Part shown: positions 32,380-43,811 of the stretch, piece after piece | Layout of the letters: each line of letters begins with the position of its first letter | Position numbering within the stretch: position 1 is the first letter of the stretch | NCBI RefSeq assembly: GCF_018687715.1 | Contig: NC_056765.1 | Coordinates: forward strand, 16,753,001 to 16,817,000 | Direction of reading: 5' to 3' | From: Carya illinoinensis | Taxonomy: Eukaryota > Streptophyta > Magnoliopsida > Fagales > Juglandaceae | DNA length: 64,000 bases | Program-made: the position numbers and the translations under genes | The notes under the pieces: generated by a model | What the model saw: only the letters and a program-made list of their open reading frames with translations | What the model was told of the DNA's origin: nothing | Database searches by the model: none

Positions 32380-32436
32380 TTGTGCCAGTCAAATCAACAC
32401 AGAAGGACAAGCAGTGGAAACAAGAAAGAGAAGAAG
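32380..32436 (+). pseudogene. SWIB-protein linker exon, captured
   Basis: 57-bp block between acceptor TTGATATAG and donor GTAGGA. Lysine-rich reading VPVKSTQKDKQWKQEREE joins in phase to the SWIB exon at 32863. On its own the peptide is too simple to classify; the phase match and position support the call. Confidence 0.6.
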
Positions 32437-32862
32437 GTAGGATCATTTAATTCCTTGTATAGATTATATTATAATGCTTTGTTGTAAATGCTGCTTTGAG
32501 TTGATAGTTGGAGTAGCAGTGGCCTTATCCTCACCTATTGCATGTTGAATCCTTGATGATGGTGGTATAGCTTCAGCTTAGTTTAAAATTTATGTTTACT
32601 ATGTGTGTTTCACATCTAAGTACTCATTTAAATATGTATTAGACTAGGTCTTTTAGTGTAGTGGGAATCTATTTGATAAAAGCTTCGCTGGGTGCGCAGA
32701 TCCACTGGGGTTTGTAGCACTTGTGAATTTGACTAGATTCAACGAGAAAAAAGTATTTAGGTTATTGGAATGAATTTATTTATCTCTAAACAGCATATAC
32801 TAGTCAATTACTTGTCACATTATGGCATTCTTTTTATATACCTATCTTGATCTCGATTTCAG

Positions 32863-33038
32863 ATCAAGATGAGCCAAAAAGGAAGGAGAAAAGGCAGAAG
32901 GGAGGGAAATCAGGTTTTCTTGCTCCTCTTCAACTTTCGGATGCCCTTGTGAAGTTCTTTGGTACTGGGGAAAGTGAATTATCACGGGCTGATATTGTAA
33001 AGAGAATATGGGACTAAATAAAGCAAAACAACCTTCAG
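32863..33038 (+). pseudogene. SWIB/MDM2-domain exon, captured, with stop
   Basis: After acceptor ATTTCAG the reading DQDEPKRKEKRQKGGKSGFL then APLQLSDALVKFFGTGESEL and SRADIVKRIWD matches the N-terminal half of the SWIB domain of plant SWIB/DEK-type chromatin proteins. A TAA at 33015-33017 replaces the usual Tyr codon in IWDYIKQNNLQ. After NNLQ the normal donor is gone. The second half of the domain is not found. SWIB proteins act in chromatin remodelling or transcription; this copy cannot encode a full domain. Confidence 0.8.
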
Positions 33039-34544
33039 ATGTGTTGTTTCTTGCCTTGGTGCAACACTATGATTACTTTGTCGTTAAGGATTTATATCTC
33101 ATATATCTGATACCCTGGAATACATAATTTTTATTTCCTCTACTGTCCTGGTTTCTTATAGAACTTTGTTTGCTTGCTATCATTGATAATGGTGGGGAGG
33201 TTTTGCTTGTCATGAATGAGAAACAGTGAGCTTTGTTTGCTTGCTATCAAATTCTCTTATAGAACTTCTGAATGTGTGTATAACATGTACATGTACGAGC
33301 AGAAAATTTCACACTTTCAAGTTGAAATATATTTAGATTGGTGTGTTTTGCTTTGTGTTTTTGCTTAATCAATATATATATTTAGATTGGTGGCTGCAAG
33401 TCCTAAAATAAGGCTTTCCCCTGTCTATATGACTTCATGCTCTTCACTTTCCAGGTTTTTTGTTCTACTAATATGTTGGTGTTGTGTCTTTCCAGAAAAC
33501 TCATATATAGGTATGCCTTTGTTTCTATTTTTAGTCTCTCTCTCATAATCTGTTGAAATATATTTAGAGAGTTGCTGATATTGCAATTGGCTGCAGTGAC
33601 CTTGAAGCTATATTCCATTCACCCTTGCCAAGAGCATAGACCCTATTTTTGCCCAGCATCTTTTCTTGAATATGGGAGCAATTACTTTTTGTTGAAAGTG
33701 ATGAAGTGCACTTAGGCTCGACTTGATGTTTCAGCTTGCCTATATATTGAACATATTTCTACTTGTTGTATACTGAATGTACTAAACATATGATTCATGT
33801 AAGAGCTCCATTTGACTTGTATGTAAGGAATGGACTTTTGTTAGTTGAAACAATGTGCAAGTGGATTTGGATGAATGTATGAATGTATGAATGTCTTGCA
33901 GATTAGATGTAAGTGATTTGGATGAATGTATGAATGTCTTGTGGATTAGATATAAGTGTAAAAAAACTACTACAGTTTCAGTAGTTTTTTTTTTTTTAAT
34001 TTTGTAATTGAGTATTTGCAGCGATTTTTAATCACTGCAAATATCTCAAAACTTGTCGCAATTACTCTATTCCAGTGATTTTGGTCCTTGGAAAAAATGT
34101 TAAATGCAACAAAAGAAGCAAGCATTGCTTCTGATGTGGAGTATTTGCAGCGCTATTTGACCTTTTGCAGCGATTTTAGTCTTTGCAAAAATATTAAATA
34201 CAACAAAAGAAGCAAGCATTGCTTCTGATATGGGGTATTTGCAGCGCTATTGTGAGCTTTTGCAAGGATTAAAATCATTGGAATTGCTCAAAAACAACAA
34301 TTCTAATGCGAATTTCATAACCCATTTCCAACGTATTGCAATATAATTTGCAACGAAAGTATATCGCTGCAATTGAGATCAATTGCAACATTGCTTTGAT
34401 ATCGTTGCAATTGATCAAAAAAGAAAGGATTATAGTGTCGAACGTGCAATGAACTAAAAAACGCTGCAATTGAGATATTGCAGCATTTTTATGTAGTATT
34501 TGCAACGTTTTTCAGCGCTGCAAAAGGTCAAATTCCTTTTAGTG
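33039..34544. other. CACTA right interior and subterminal repeats
   Basis: T-rich non-coding DNA, with GAATGTATGAATGT repeats at 33868-33935, then dense TGCAGCGATTTT / GCAACGTTTT words from 34015 to the terminus. Confidence 0.6.
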
Positions 34545-35491
34545 ATTTAATCTCACTAGGTCAAGGGTCCTTAATCCGTTACGAGTTTATAACTCAAAGA
34601 AATTCTTGACCTTATATTATATAATATGCTCATGATTATATCAAGTCAAAACAACACAATCACTCGGGCTATAAGACATAAAATAACAAGTAAGAATCCA
34701 AATAATCTTCCCTGGACACTAACATCAATTCAATTAGACTTGACTGCTTTCCTAGACATGTTCCGCGAGACCGTATCATTCGCAGCCCTAAGAAAACATG
34801 CTAATGTAGCAATATCAAGTTGTCATTTCATGACATAGTTCTAGGTTCAAGGGAATATGAATAAATCATTATTGATCCATTAGGGCTCACATAGTGATGG
34901 AGCAGGGACCCATCCAATCACTCCCTTATATGGACATCTACAGCACATACACTATGAACTGTATGTTACAACTAAACTCCCAGTTAATTGGGCTTGTCAC
35001 ATTCAAACGTCATAGGAATCTTAGTCTAGTCGCCACAAAGGTGCTCTAACTTGAGTTTCTTAGCATAGTCACTCATCTAGCAACTGCCTTAGCTCTCATA
35101 TTCCGTGTTAATTAGGCTTTATGAAGTTATGCAAATACTTCATATATGGCTCTTGTAAGTCTCATCTTAGCCAAGCTAAGGCAACATTCTTTAAATTTAT
35201 CTTAAATGCTCCAAAAACATTAAGATATTTACTATCTCACTTTCCAAGCACCAAAGTAATCAATTTGTTTCATGTTACTCGCAATTGAAGCTCCAAATTG
35301 ATCATCCATGTAAGTGGACTGATCTCTGCTTGGTGAAATCTTTATTATGTGTGATTTTCACTTAGTATCAATTAATTAATGATATGAGATAAACATAATA
35401 ATCACACTGCAATAGATACTAACAGTGTTAAATATACAATAAAGTTTAAGGTATCCTCAATACAACATATATCAAACCCGACTAAGTCCCA
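34545..35491 (-). mobile_element. Copia 3 3' LTR (part), interrupted by the CACTA
   Basis: Read on minus the LTR starts TGTTGGGACTTAGTCGGG at 35491, right after the RNase H end of pol. It continues to the CACTA junction and probably resumes left of 29858. No ORF. The left terminus was not resolved. Confidence 0.55.
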
Positions 35492-35529
35492 ACATGTGTT
35501 TGGAAAATATTTCTAGTAGTAGCCTTAGT

Positions 35530-36000
35530 AAGAGAATCAGCTATCATCTTATTAGTAGATATGTTGTAGGATCACCTCATCTCGAATGTAGTGAAAACGA
35601 ATATCAATGTTTGGTTATGCCATGGTATTTAGGATCCTTGGCATATGCCAAATCTGTCATACTATCACTATATATCTTAATGGCTTCAAGAGCACGTTGG
35701 AAAAATCTCCTTAACCAAATAGCCTCCTGTACAACTGCTGAACAAGCAATGTACTCTAACTCCATCGTGGTCAAAGCAATGCATGATTGTTTCTTGCTAT
35801 ACTAAGAAATAGCTCCCCCATTAAGCATAAATGCGTAACCTGTTGTGAATTTTCACTCATCTTTGTCACTAGCCCTATCAGCATTGCTATAACCCTTCAT
35901 TCTCATATCTCCACCTTGGTAGCAAAGAATAAGGTCTGCTGTCCGATGAAGGTATCGAAAAATCCTCTTAATTGCTTACCAATGAACAGGTCTTGGGTTA
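35530..36000 (-). pseudogene. Copia 3 RNase H
   Basis: Minus-strand reading AIKRIFRYLHRTADLILCYQ, GYSNADRASDKDE, SCIALTTMELEYIACSAVVQ and EAIWLRRFF, IKIYSDSMTDLAYAKDPKYH matches copia RNase H. The acidic residues D (NAD), E (MELEY) and D (YSDS) are still there. Two stops were seen. It ends just before the LTR start at 35491. Confidence 0.8.
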
Positions 36001-36002
36001 CT

Positions 36003-37020
36003 CTAATAATGACTAACCAATCCCACTACAAAACAAATGTTAGGTTGTGTGCACAACATAGCATATATCAGACTTCCAATTGTACCTGCATAAGGAACTC
36101 TGGTCATTTCTTTCTTTTCCGCATCATTCTTTGGGCAATATTCTAGGCTCAAAATATAACCCTTTTCAATTGGAGTGTCTATGGGTTTAGGGTTGTGCAT
36201 ACAAAATCATTCTAGAATTTTCATAATGTAAGTCTCTTGAGACAAACCAAGAAACTTCATAGATTAATCCTTTGAAATTTCAACTCCCAGCATATAATTT
36301 GCTTCACCCATGTCCTTCATCTCAAAAGTAGACGACAACCACTCTTTTGTGGCGACAATTATCTCCATATCATTTCCAACTAATAAGATGTTATCCACGT
36401 ACAAAGAGAAAATTAGAAAAATTTTCCCTATACGTTTAACATATACACAATGGTCTTCTTCTAGCATCTCAAAGCAAATTGAAGTAATGACGTCATGAAA
36501 TTTGAAGTACCATTGTCTAGAAGAATGTTTAAGGGCATAAATGGAATGTTTCAGCTAGCATACTTTGCGCTCTTGTCCCTCGCCTCAAAACTAACAGATT
36601 GATCCATATATATCTTCTCGTCTAGTTCTCCGTTTAGAAATGTAGTTTTCACATTCATTTGAAAAAGTTCCGAATCTAGAAGTGCAACTATTGCTAGAAT
36701 GAGGTGAATGAAAGCAAATCTCACCATATGAGAGAATGTTTCTTCATAATCTATATCCCTTTTTGAGTATAGCCCTTTGCCATGAGTCAAGCCTTATGCT
36801 TGTCAATTGATCCATCTGTCTGATGCTTAATTTTTAAAACCCATTTTTTCTAATAGATTTGCGCCCAAGTGGGAGAGCAACTAACTCCCAAACTGGGTTC
36901 TTTGTCATAAAATTCATCTCATCTATTATAACAACCAACCATTTATTTGATGCAGGTGAACGTAGTGCTTCCTCATAAGAAGAAGGTTCATCAAAGTCAC
37001 ACGGAGCAAACATGAAAGAT
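36003..37020 (-). pseudogene. Copia 3 reverse transcriptase (RVT_2)
   Basis: Blocks NPVWELVALPLGRK, MAKGYTQK/DYEETFSHMVRFAF, LFQMNVKTTFLNGELDE, FLIFSLYVDNILLVGNDM and FEMKDMGEANYMLGVEI. The catalytic YVDD motif reads YVDN here (36400 region), which should abolish activity. Stops between blocks. Confidence 0.85.
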
Positions 37021-37307
37021 TCCCCTTCAATCTCAAAACGATAACAAGCAATAGTTCCACGTCCACTTCTACGTAGCTGAGAGTCTTATGAGTTACTTTC
37101 TAGTGATATACCCCCACTAGGAGGCAAGTCATTCTCACTATCTTTTGCTATTCTAGGATGTGATAATTATTCACCCTCACCAAAAGATGGTATAACTCCC
37201 TCAAGTTCTTGCAACTCAAAAAGTTCAAGATCATTTTTTGCTTCACCAATATTAGAAAAATCATTCTCTATAAATGTGACATCACGTGACTCTATTTTTG
37301 TCATCCC

Positions 37308-38222
37308 TCAATTAGGATGTTTACCAAACATTACATAGCCCTTTGAGGTATCTAAATATCTTAGGAAAATATTCTTATTTGCTCTAAGGTCAAGTTTTCC
37401 ATATTTATGGGAAGTGGTGTGAACATAACCCATAGAATCCCAAGGCCGAAATTGTTCCAAATTTGGTTTTGCGCCATTCCATAATTCATATAGGGTTGAA
37501 GGAACAGACTTAGAAGGCATATGGTTCAAAATGTAGGCAGCAGCTAGAAAAGTATCCCTCCGAAAAGATATTAGCAGGTTAGCTTGCATCATCATTGATT
37601 GAACTATTTTAAATAAGGAACAATTTCTCCTTTCCGAAACACCATCTTGTTGTGGTGTGCCAAGAATCGTCAATTGCTTGCGTATCCCTTTTTATTCACA
37701 TTATCCTTGAAACTCTTTAGACAATTACTCTTGACTCCTATCAGTTTGTAGAATTTTTAAATTCCTTTCTTTCTGATTCTCAACTATAGCCACAAAGCAT
37801 TTGATGCAATCTAATGCCTTCACATAGATATGACTAAAACATGAGTAGTCTTCTATAAAGGTGAGAAAATAAAAGGCACCATTGGGTGCCTTCACATTCA
37901 TAGGTCCAAAAATATTAGAATAGACTAGGTCTAAAGGATATGATGGCCTATGAGCCTTTGCAAAAGGCTTCCTACAAGCCTTACCAGCTAAACAATGCTC
38001 ACACATAGGTAGGCTTACATTAGCGAGAAATCCCAATAGGCCTTCTCTAGCTAGTCTAACCATTCTATCTTTCCCTATGTGGCCTAGTCCAACATTACAT
38101 TTCAATGAACTAGAAACAATATCATCATCATTTGAAGCCATAAAAGAAAATAAGGAATTATCTAAATCCAACATAGAGAAAGCATTTGAAAGAGAACCAT
38201 GTCCATACAAAGTCCTATCCAA
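37308..38222 (-). pseudogene. Copia 3 integrase
   Basis: GLGHIGKDRMVRLAREGLLG and CEHCLAGKACRKPF give the HHCC zinc region (first His of WH-RLGH lost). LDLVYSNIFGPM is the first core block with Asp changed to Asn. FLTFIEDYSCFSHIYV follows, then after a frameshift near 37700 TPQQDGVSERRNCSL with the third core block (Glu retained) and AAAYILNHMPSKSV. Confidence 0.85.
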
Positions 38223-38268
38223 ATAAAGTCTAGCTTGAGGGCATCAAATTAAAATTAAAATCAAGTTC

Positions 38269-38700
38269 CTACATAAAAATAATTGAAAATAGATTACATT
38301 GAATATCAGGTGCATATAGCACATCATGAAGAAGTAACAAACACCCTAGACGTATCTTGATTTGGTAGGTGCCAACTCCAAGCACTTCCTCCCGAGTTCC
38401 GTTATCCAATATAACATACTGTCTGCCAACTAGTATTCTTCTATAATCTATGAATCCAACTTGATCTCGAGTTACATGTTTGGTTGCTTCTGTGTCTGTA
38501 ATCCATTTAGGGATTGAGTGAGCAACAAAAATATGTGAACAAATATAAGTAATGAAAGAGTTATAGCACTCACGAGCAAAGTGTCCCACTTTTCCACAGT
38601 TATAGCACTTCAATGTGGAATTGTCCTTGCCAGCATGCTTGCCTCTACGATGCTTTGCTACTATTTGCCACTCTAATAGATCTCTCATGTTACTTGTGCT
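38269..38700 (-). pseudogene. Copia 3 zinc knuckle and protease
   Basis: CYNCGKVGHFARECYN is an intact CCHC knuckle. Some 25 residues on, IPKWITDTEATKHVTRD is the protease active-site block with DSGA changed to DTEA, so catalysis is lost. Ends with APDIQCNLFSI, the junction to the GAG-pre-integrase domain. Confidence 0.85.
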
Positions 38701-39362
38701 TAGGCTTGAATGCCTTACTCTTTCTGACTTGGGCAATAAATAGAATATTATGGTGCACACCTATGCGCTCCACCTCTAGCTCCAAATGGCAAGATATATC
38801 ATCAAAAATCTTAATATTTTCACTGTGTCAGAAAAAGCTTCATTTGCCCCCAAGTTGACTTGGGCGAAAATCGTATCGCAGTGGTAACTTGTTGTTAATC
38901 AATGAGATTATTTCCAGCAGCCTTTAGATCAAGAATCAAGGCAGACATTGACCTTAAATGCTTATCATGGTATGTTTAGGGTCCATAACATACTGCTCAA
39001 ACTTTAAAGTGAGAGCACGAAGCATAGTAGCTAATGTCACCCCATAGGCAATTTTTAGCTGGTTCCACATATCTTGGGCAATTGGGCAGTTCTCAAACTC
39101 CCCAATAAGATCATTGTGTATGCTGCTAAGCATGGTAAAACGCGCACACCGATCTTTCTTTGTCCAAGCCTAATAGGCTTCCATATCACAACGATTTCGG
39201 GAAGTATTCCCTTCCTCTTTTTGTATCAAAAGGTGATATAGATTTTCAAGGACCTCTTGTTCTTTAAGCAAATATTTCGATTTTCCTATGCCACCTGTCA
39301 TAGGTGCTTCTATCGAATTTCTCTCATTTAGAAAAGTTAGCAACTACGTTTTTAGTGGTCAT
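38700..39362 (-). pseudogene. Copia 3 gag
   Basis: Begins MTTKNVVANFSK, a usual start of this copia gag lineage, with YDRWHRKIE close behind. Further blocks AWTKKDRCARFTMLSSIHND and MLRALTLKFEQYVMDPKHTM are in shifted frames. Several stops (after FSK, and a TAG before AWTKK). Confidence 0.75.
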
Positions 39363-41599
39363 TATCACTACATTCATTGCGCGAGGTTGACATTAGCACA
39401 TATTTAATTTTATTCCAAAATCTAACTAGACTATGGAATTCCTTCCTACATAGTGAGATCAAAAATTTCGCGAAAAGTTAGTAATCATCTCCAATTATAT
39501 AAGTCAAAATACCATATCTAATTAATTTTGAATAAAATTTATAAAGTAGTTTTTCTTTTTAAATACTCAAAACTCATGCACATGTACCCCATTCATCAAA
39601 TATGAAAATCCATAATCATGGTGCTAAACACATTGCATATACACTCTACTTGAAGCCTCATTTATAATTTGATGCATCATGTTAAGGTGACCTTAAAGTA
39701 TATTGATAGACATAAAAACATATCCCTTTACATGGACTCAATAATAAAATTACATTCTCAATATTACATTTCCAAAGATCCTACTACAAATTTTCTAGGA
39801 AAATAATAAATAAATAGGGATGCCACGTCATCGATATACTTATAAGCTACACCTTATCCATTTACGTGAAAAAAAATACAAACATTACACATGAACCTAA
39901 CAAATTACCAATGTCAACTCTATTCATTTTTATAAAAAAACTAATGAAGTCAAATATTCAATCACAGTGGTATGCATGATGGTTTAATGGATAGAGAGCC
40001 CATATTCTCAACTAATGAGAAGGGTTTAATAGGTCATCAAATCTAGGGACACATTCAATATGTACATGTATTTAATAATGATTCAATAGATGTAGCCACA
40101 ACTGATTTATATAAATATTCACATAACACAAAAATTAGACATGAGAAGTATGACAAATGTCCCAAATATATATATATATATATATATATTTTAAAATGAT
40201 TTTTTTAGCCCTTTATTTTAACTAAAAAATATATGAAATAACTTTAGACACCAACACATGAGTACATGTGCCACACATGTAAAAAAATGAACAATAGAAG
40301 CCTCTGCATGTGCCCCCACACACCTCCTACGCGTGTGGGCTCTGTTTTGGCCCTAGAGACTATCTTGCCTCTGCTTCACTTGCTGTGGCAGAGAGTGCAC
40401 ATCACCACTGCCTCTCACAGTGTTTCCAGACTTCTAAACACAAAGTTAAGTCATCTTAATGCGTATACGTGTCCATGACCTAGAACCTAAGTGGAAGGGT
40501 GAATTGCACTCTCCATGACCTAGAGTGGTACTGGGTTAAAAAGCATTGTTCATCGTCTTCTTCCTCAATCTAAATCTTTGATTCTTCTAGATTTCGACCA
40601 CCTATTTTTAATCCTTCATAACTTACTAATACTAAGTTGGAATTAAGCATATGATATGTCAATTTAAAGCTTAAGAATCGAGCTTTCTAACCATATCAAA
40701 TGTATTTCCATAAAATAATATTTGGTTAGTTTAAACTTGGCTCAAAGTCACAGTCCAAACATGAAGTTTTGAAACTATGCAATGAAACTTCACCAAATTT
40801 ATTAGACATGTTTATGACATTATAAGGAATTTTTTCATGTAAATAATTCAACCTTAAACATATCATACCGTAGCCTCTAATGAAAAATTTGAAACATAAA
40901 CAATCATGACATATCATCAATTACATGCTTTTACACTCATTTCAAAGCATCAAATAACATGTAATCATATTCATATGATTCAAAACAAGCAGCATAGGAT
41001 CTGATACAAATGATAAATAGGGTTAGTTCAAATTACCTCAAGGAGTAAAATTCCCACAAGGTTGGATCTTTGCTCGTCTTACAACTCATGTCACTTTATT
41101 GTTTGTACTTCAACGTCACTTAAGAAACTACTAGAGTCTCTTAAAAAATTTCACATTTCAAAATCAAGAGATCTAGATAGTTTCTCTAGAAAAATGTAGA
41201 GAGAGAGAGAGAGAGAAGAGTTTTTCTCTTTTTTACATAGACTTTTCCACACACTTAATTTAATGTACGGAAACCCTTATTTAAAAAGTTTTCACATGGG
41301 TTGTTAATTAACTTCCCTTAAGTTGATGTAGTGGTGGAGTGTTAATTAATAACTTTCCACCTATGTGGACACAACGTGGGTCATCAGGAGTTACCACTAC
41401 CAATATAGTAATACAAATTGGTATCATAGAGATATCGATCTCTATGTTATTAATCCATGAAATAATTTATTGCATTACTCAAAATCAAGGTTATGGTAGA
41501 ACAAATACAACAAAGCCTTGAAGTTACCCAATAGAAATTAAAAGATCATAGAAATAGCTTCAATGAAAATCTATCCTATTTGGAGTAGCAAATTTGTGT
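39363..41599 (-). other. Leader / possible 5' LTR region of copia 3
   Basis: AT-rich, no protein domain. A 30-bp block GTGGGTCATCAGGAGTTACC + ACTACCAA at 41377-41405 resembles GGGTCATGGAGAGTTACCCA + CTACCAA at 29648-29675, as expected if both are LTR sequence of one element. (GA)n at 41198-41215 and (AT)n at 40168-40187. No LTR boundary could be set. Confidence 0.35.
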
Positions 41600-41754
41600 G
41601 ATGCATGATGAAGAACGAGTAGTCGAGGGTGATCCCAACAAGACTCCTCTTTCCTTTGTTCCCAAAATCCCTTCAGAAATTCAATCTTATTTTCTCAACT
41701 TTCAAATCTTGCTCTCCTTGTTTCATTCCTTTCCTCCATCAACACGTCATCAGA

Positions 41755-41960
41755 TGTTGACCTCACCGAGGTGGAGCACTTGATCGGTGATGGGGCCAAG
41801 AACCAGGTCACCATGAACGCAATTGACATTGTCTTCAATGTTAGGAGGCTAATTGGTCATAGGTTCAATAATGCCTCTGTTTAGAGTGACATTACATTGT
41901 TGCCATTCAAGCCTATGGTTGTGGTCATTTATAGGCGAGAAGTCCATGCTTTTGTACATC
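41755..41960 (+). pseudogene. HSP70 N-terminal ATPase-domain fragment
   Basis: Reading EHLIGDGAKNQVTMNAIDIV then FNVRRLIGHRFNNASV, stop, SDITLLPFKPMVVV. This matches the cytosolic/ER HSP70 stretch [34 protein letters not shown]. One in-frame TAG replaces the conserved Gln before SD. Covers only about 65 of some 650 residues of the chaperone. Confidence 0.85.
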
Positions 41961-41977
41961 TCATATGGTAGCCTCCA

Positions 41978-42205
41978 TTGTCAGGAGGAGTCACTCACTC
42001 ATGGTCCAACAATCCCCAAAGTCCTAAATCCAAGTTTCTCAATCCCAAAAGTCCCTTCGGTTTCAGAAGCTCAACTAGGCCAAGACAGATGGCTCTACTA
42101 CTTCGGCCAAGACAAAGGGGGACTGGAATCATGCTTTGCCTAAAGACTAAAGACCTCAATGCTGCCTTCGTGAAGGTCATGAGTGCTAGAGTCGTAGTTG
42201 TGAGT
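41978..42205 (+). other. Unidentified coding-like piece in the mosaic
   Basis: An open reading RQMALLLRPRQRGTGIM...KTKDLNAAFVKVMSARVVVV runs to a stop before the Alfin-like block. Likely another captured fragment, but I cannot name the family. Confidence 0.35.
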
Positions 42206-42547
42206 GAAAACTGAAAAGATTGGCTTTCGTTGGTTGCCATGCACAACGATTTTTGGTTGCTTTCTGTAGCTTTTTATCTTGGAGCCCATCTAAACCGCAA
42301 TGAAAGGAAGCATCTATTTAGCTTGATCAATGATCTACACACAATTTTTGAAGTTATGACAAGGAGGAAGCCTATGAAAGCCAAGCCCAGTGTGGACAGC
42401 AGAAACAAATCTTGGGGTTGCACAAAGAGATCAATTGATGGACAAGTTAAGAACAACCCTAAGCTTGTTGAGGAGATTGATGTGGAAGAAGAGAATGAGC
42501 ATAACAAAACCCTTAGGGGAAGTTGTGGTGGAGATTACATTGCATAG
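42206..42547 (+). pseudogene. Alfin-like PHD protein fragment
   Basis: About 110 residues: [53 protein letters not shown], then a basic/acidic linker and [10 protein letters not shown] with a stop. This is the C-terminal half of the plant-specific Alfin N-domain, the linker, and the first residues of the PHD finger (normally C-GSCGG-Y). The zinc-binding finger that reads H3K4me3 is cut off. A long uninterrupted frame suggests relatively recent capture. Confidence 0.85.
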
Positions 42548-42555
42548 GAAATTTA

Positions 42556-42640
42556 AATTAGTTACGGAATTGTCTACCATGGGGTTTTGCTTGATGGCAC
42601 CAAAGTCGCTGTAAAAAGCCTCCTGAATAACAAGGGTCAA
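42556..42640 (+). pseudogene. Receptor-like kinase glycine-loop fragment
   Basis: YGIVYHGVLLDGTKVAVKSL then LNNKGQA matches kinase subdomains I-II of plant receptor-like kinases (G-YG-VY-G-L-DGT-VAVK-LLNN-GQA) with the ATP-binding lysine retained. Only about 28 residues. It is joined directly to the p44 fragment. Confidence 0.75.
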
Positions 42641-42659
42641 GCTGCAGACACGGATGTTC

Positions 42660-43140
42660 TCTTAGGCCAAATCGTTATAGTTTCCAAACTTGTTCAAACT
42701 TTTATCAGATAGTTCTTTAACCATAACCCACTAAGGCAGCTTGATCTAGTGAATGTAAAAGATGGGTTGCTCAATGCTTAAGAGAGCTTGGTGGTAGACT
42801 CAAAACCCATGTGAAAGCTTTGATGGGTAAATTGGAGTGCTTTGGCAAGTACTCCCTTCAAAATGCCCTAGACCTTGTTCTTGGCTATCTAAAATGAATT
42901 CCTTCATATGATCCAGAAGTTCTCATCTTATACTCTTTTGTCAGTACCTATGATCCGAGTGATATAAGGGAGAGACTGTTCAAAAGTTTAAGAAGTTAAA
43001 AATTAGTTGTTTAGTTATTGGTCTCTCTGCGGAACCCTTTATATGCAAACATATGTGTCAAGAAACTAGGGGCTTATACTCTGTTGCATTGGATGAGTTC
43101 TAGTTGAAAGACTTCAATAGCATGGAAAGAAGACCCACAA
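42660..43140 (+). pseudogene. TFIIH p44 (SSL1/GTF2H2-type) fragment
   Basis: Blocks VSKLVQTFIR, stop, FFNHNPLRQLDLVNVKDGLL; LRELGGRLKTHVKALMGKLE and CFGKYSLQNALDLVLGYLK; YDPEVLILYSFVSTYDPSDI; VVIGLSAEPFICKHMCQETR-type and GLYSVALDEF. These follow the von Willebrand-like domain of the TFIIH p44 subunit (transcription and nucleotide-excision repair) in order, without introns. At least four stops or shifts. The sequence stops before the C-terminal zinc region. Confidence 0.8.
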
Positions 43141-43179
43141 TGCCTTTTTAGTATTTAACGTAGCAAGCTCAGTGATCCA

Positions 43180-43300
43180 ATTGGTCCTAAAGTATGTAAT
43201 TCTCTTTTGGTTGCTCTTGCTTCTACGGGGTATTTAAATTATGCAGAAAAAGTCTTGGAAACAATGGGTGTTAAAGGTGTTTTTATTTCCACTCTTAGGT
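43180..43300 (+). pseudogene. PPR-protein fragment
   Basis: PKVCNSLLVALASTGYLNYA followed by EKVLETMGVKGVF has the pentatricopeptide pattern (V-N-LL-A---G-L--A-KV-E-M). One to one-and-a-half repeats only. PPR proteins bind organellar RNA. Confidence 0.6.
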
Positions 43301-43780
43301 TGATGTTCTTTGTGATATTTTACTACATGGTGGTTGCTTGTGGGATTATAGCAGAGGAGATAAAGAGAACGAGGGACAGTCTTTGCATACTAGGTGCCTC
43401 TTGTAGATAATCTGCAACAAAGGGTGCCAAAAACTACCATATCAATTGGCTACTCCTCTAAGCTTTTGACAAGCAAGATGACTTGGATAATAATTAATAG
43501 TAGCTCTAAGGAGTCTTGTAGAAGGAGTTTTGAAGAGGATATTGTCATGTCTAAGAAGCTTAGCATCATTGCTAGGGATATTGGAGAGTTTTAGCTTCAA
43601 AAATAGAGTTTATGGATATGATTTTTCATATACTAAGAAAGGTGATGGGGGTGGGGACTTTCATTTTGGTCTCTCTCTCTCTCTACACTCAACAGCCCCA
43701 TCTCTCTATCTCTCAAGTCCAAGACCCTAGACTACGATGCTGCATGCCATCCCTTTGTTCCATTGCCGTTGTTTGCCCCA

Positions 43781-43811
<31 letters not shown>

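Larger units (their letters stand above)
29861..34544 (+). mobile_element. CACTA (EnSpm) element carrying host gene fragments
   Basis: Starts CACTACAAGAAATTTG and ends CAAATTCCTTTTAGTG, so the ends are inverted repeats of about 16 bp. ATT at 29858-29860 and 34545-34547 gives the 3-bp duplication expected of CACTA elements. Many subterminal copies of TTGCAGCGATTTT-like words are present near both ends (29885-30070 and 34015-34515). No transposase was found. The inside holds a GC-rich promoter/leader-like block and exons of a Josephin-domain gene and a SWIB-domain gene, plus nested LINE and SINE pieces. Confidence 0.88.
35491..39362 (-). mobile_element. Ty1/copia retrotransposon 3, decayed
   Basis: Minus strand, right to left: gag from ATG at 39362, zinc knuckle, protease, integrase, reverse transcriptase, RNase H, then LTR. 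All domains are present in the copia order, so this is the most complete copia here, but stops and frameshifts occur in every domain. The 5' LTR should lie right of 39370. Confidence 0.88.
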
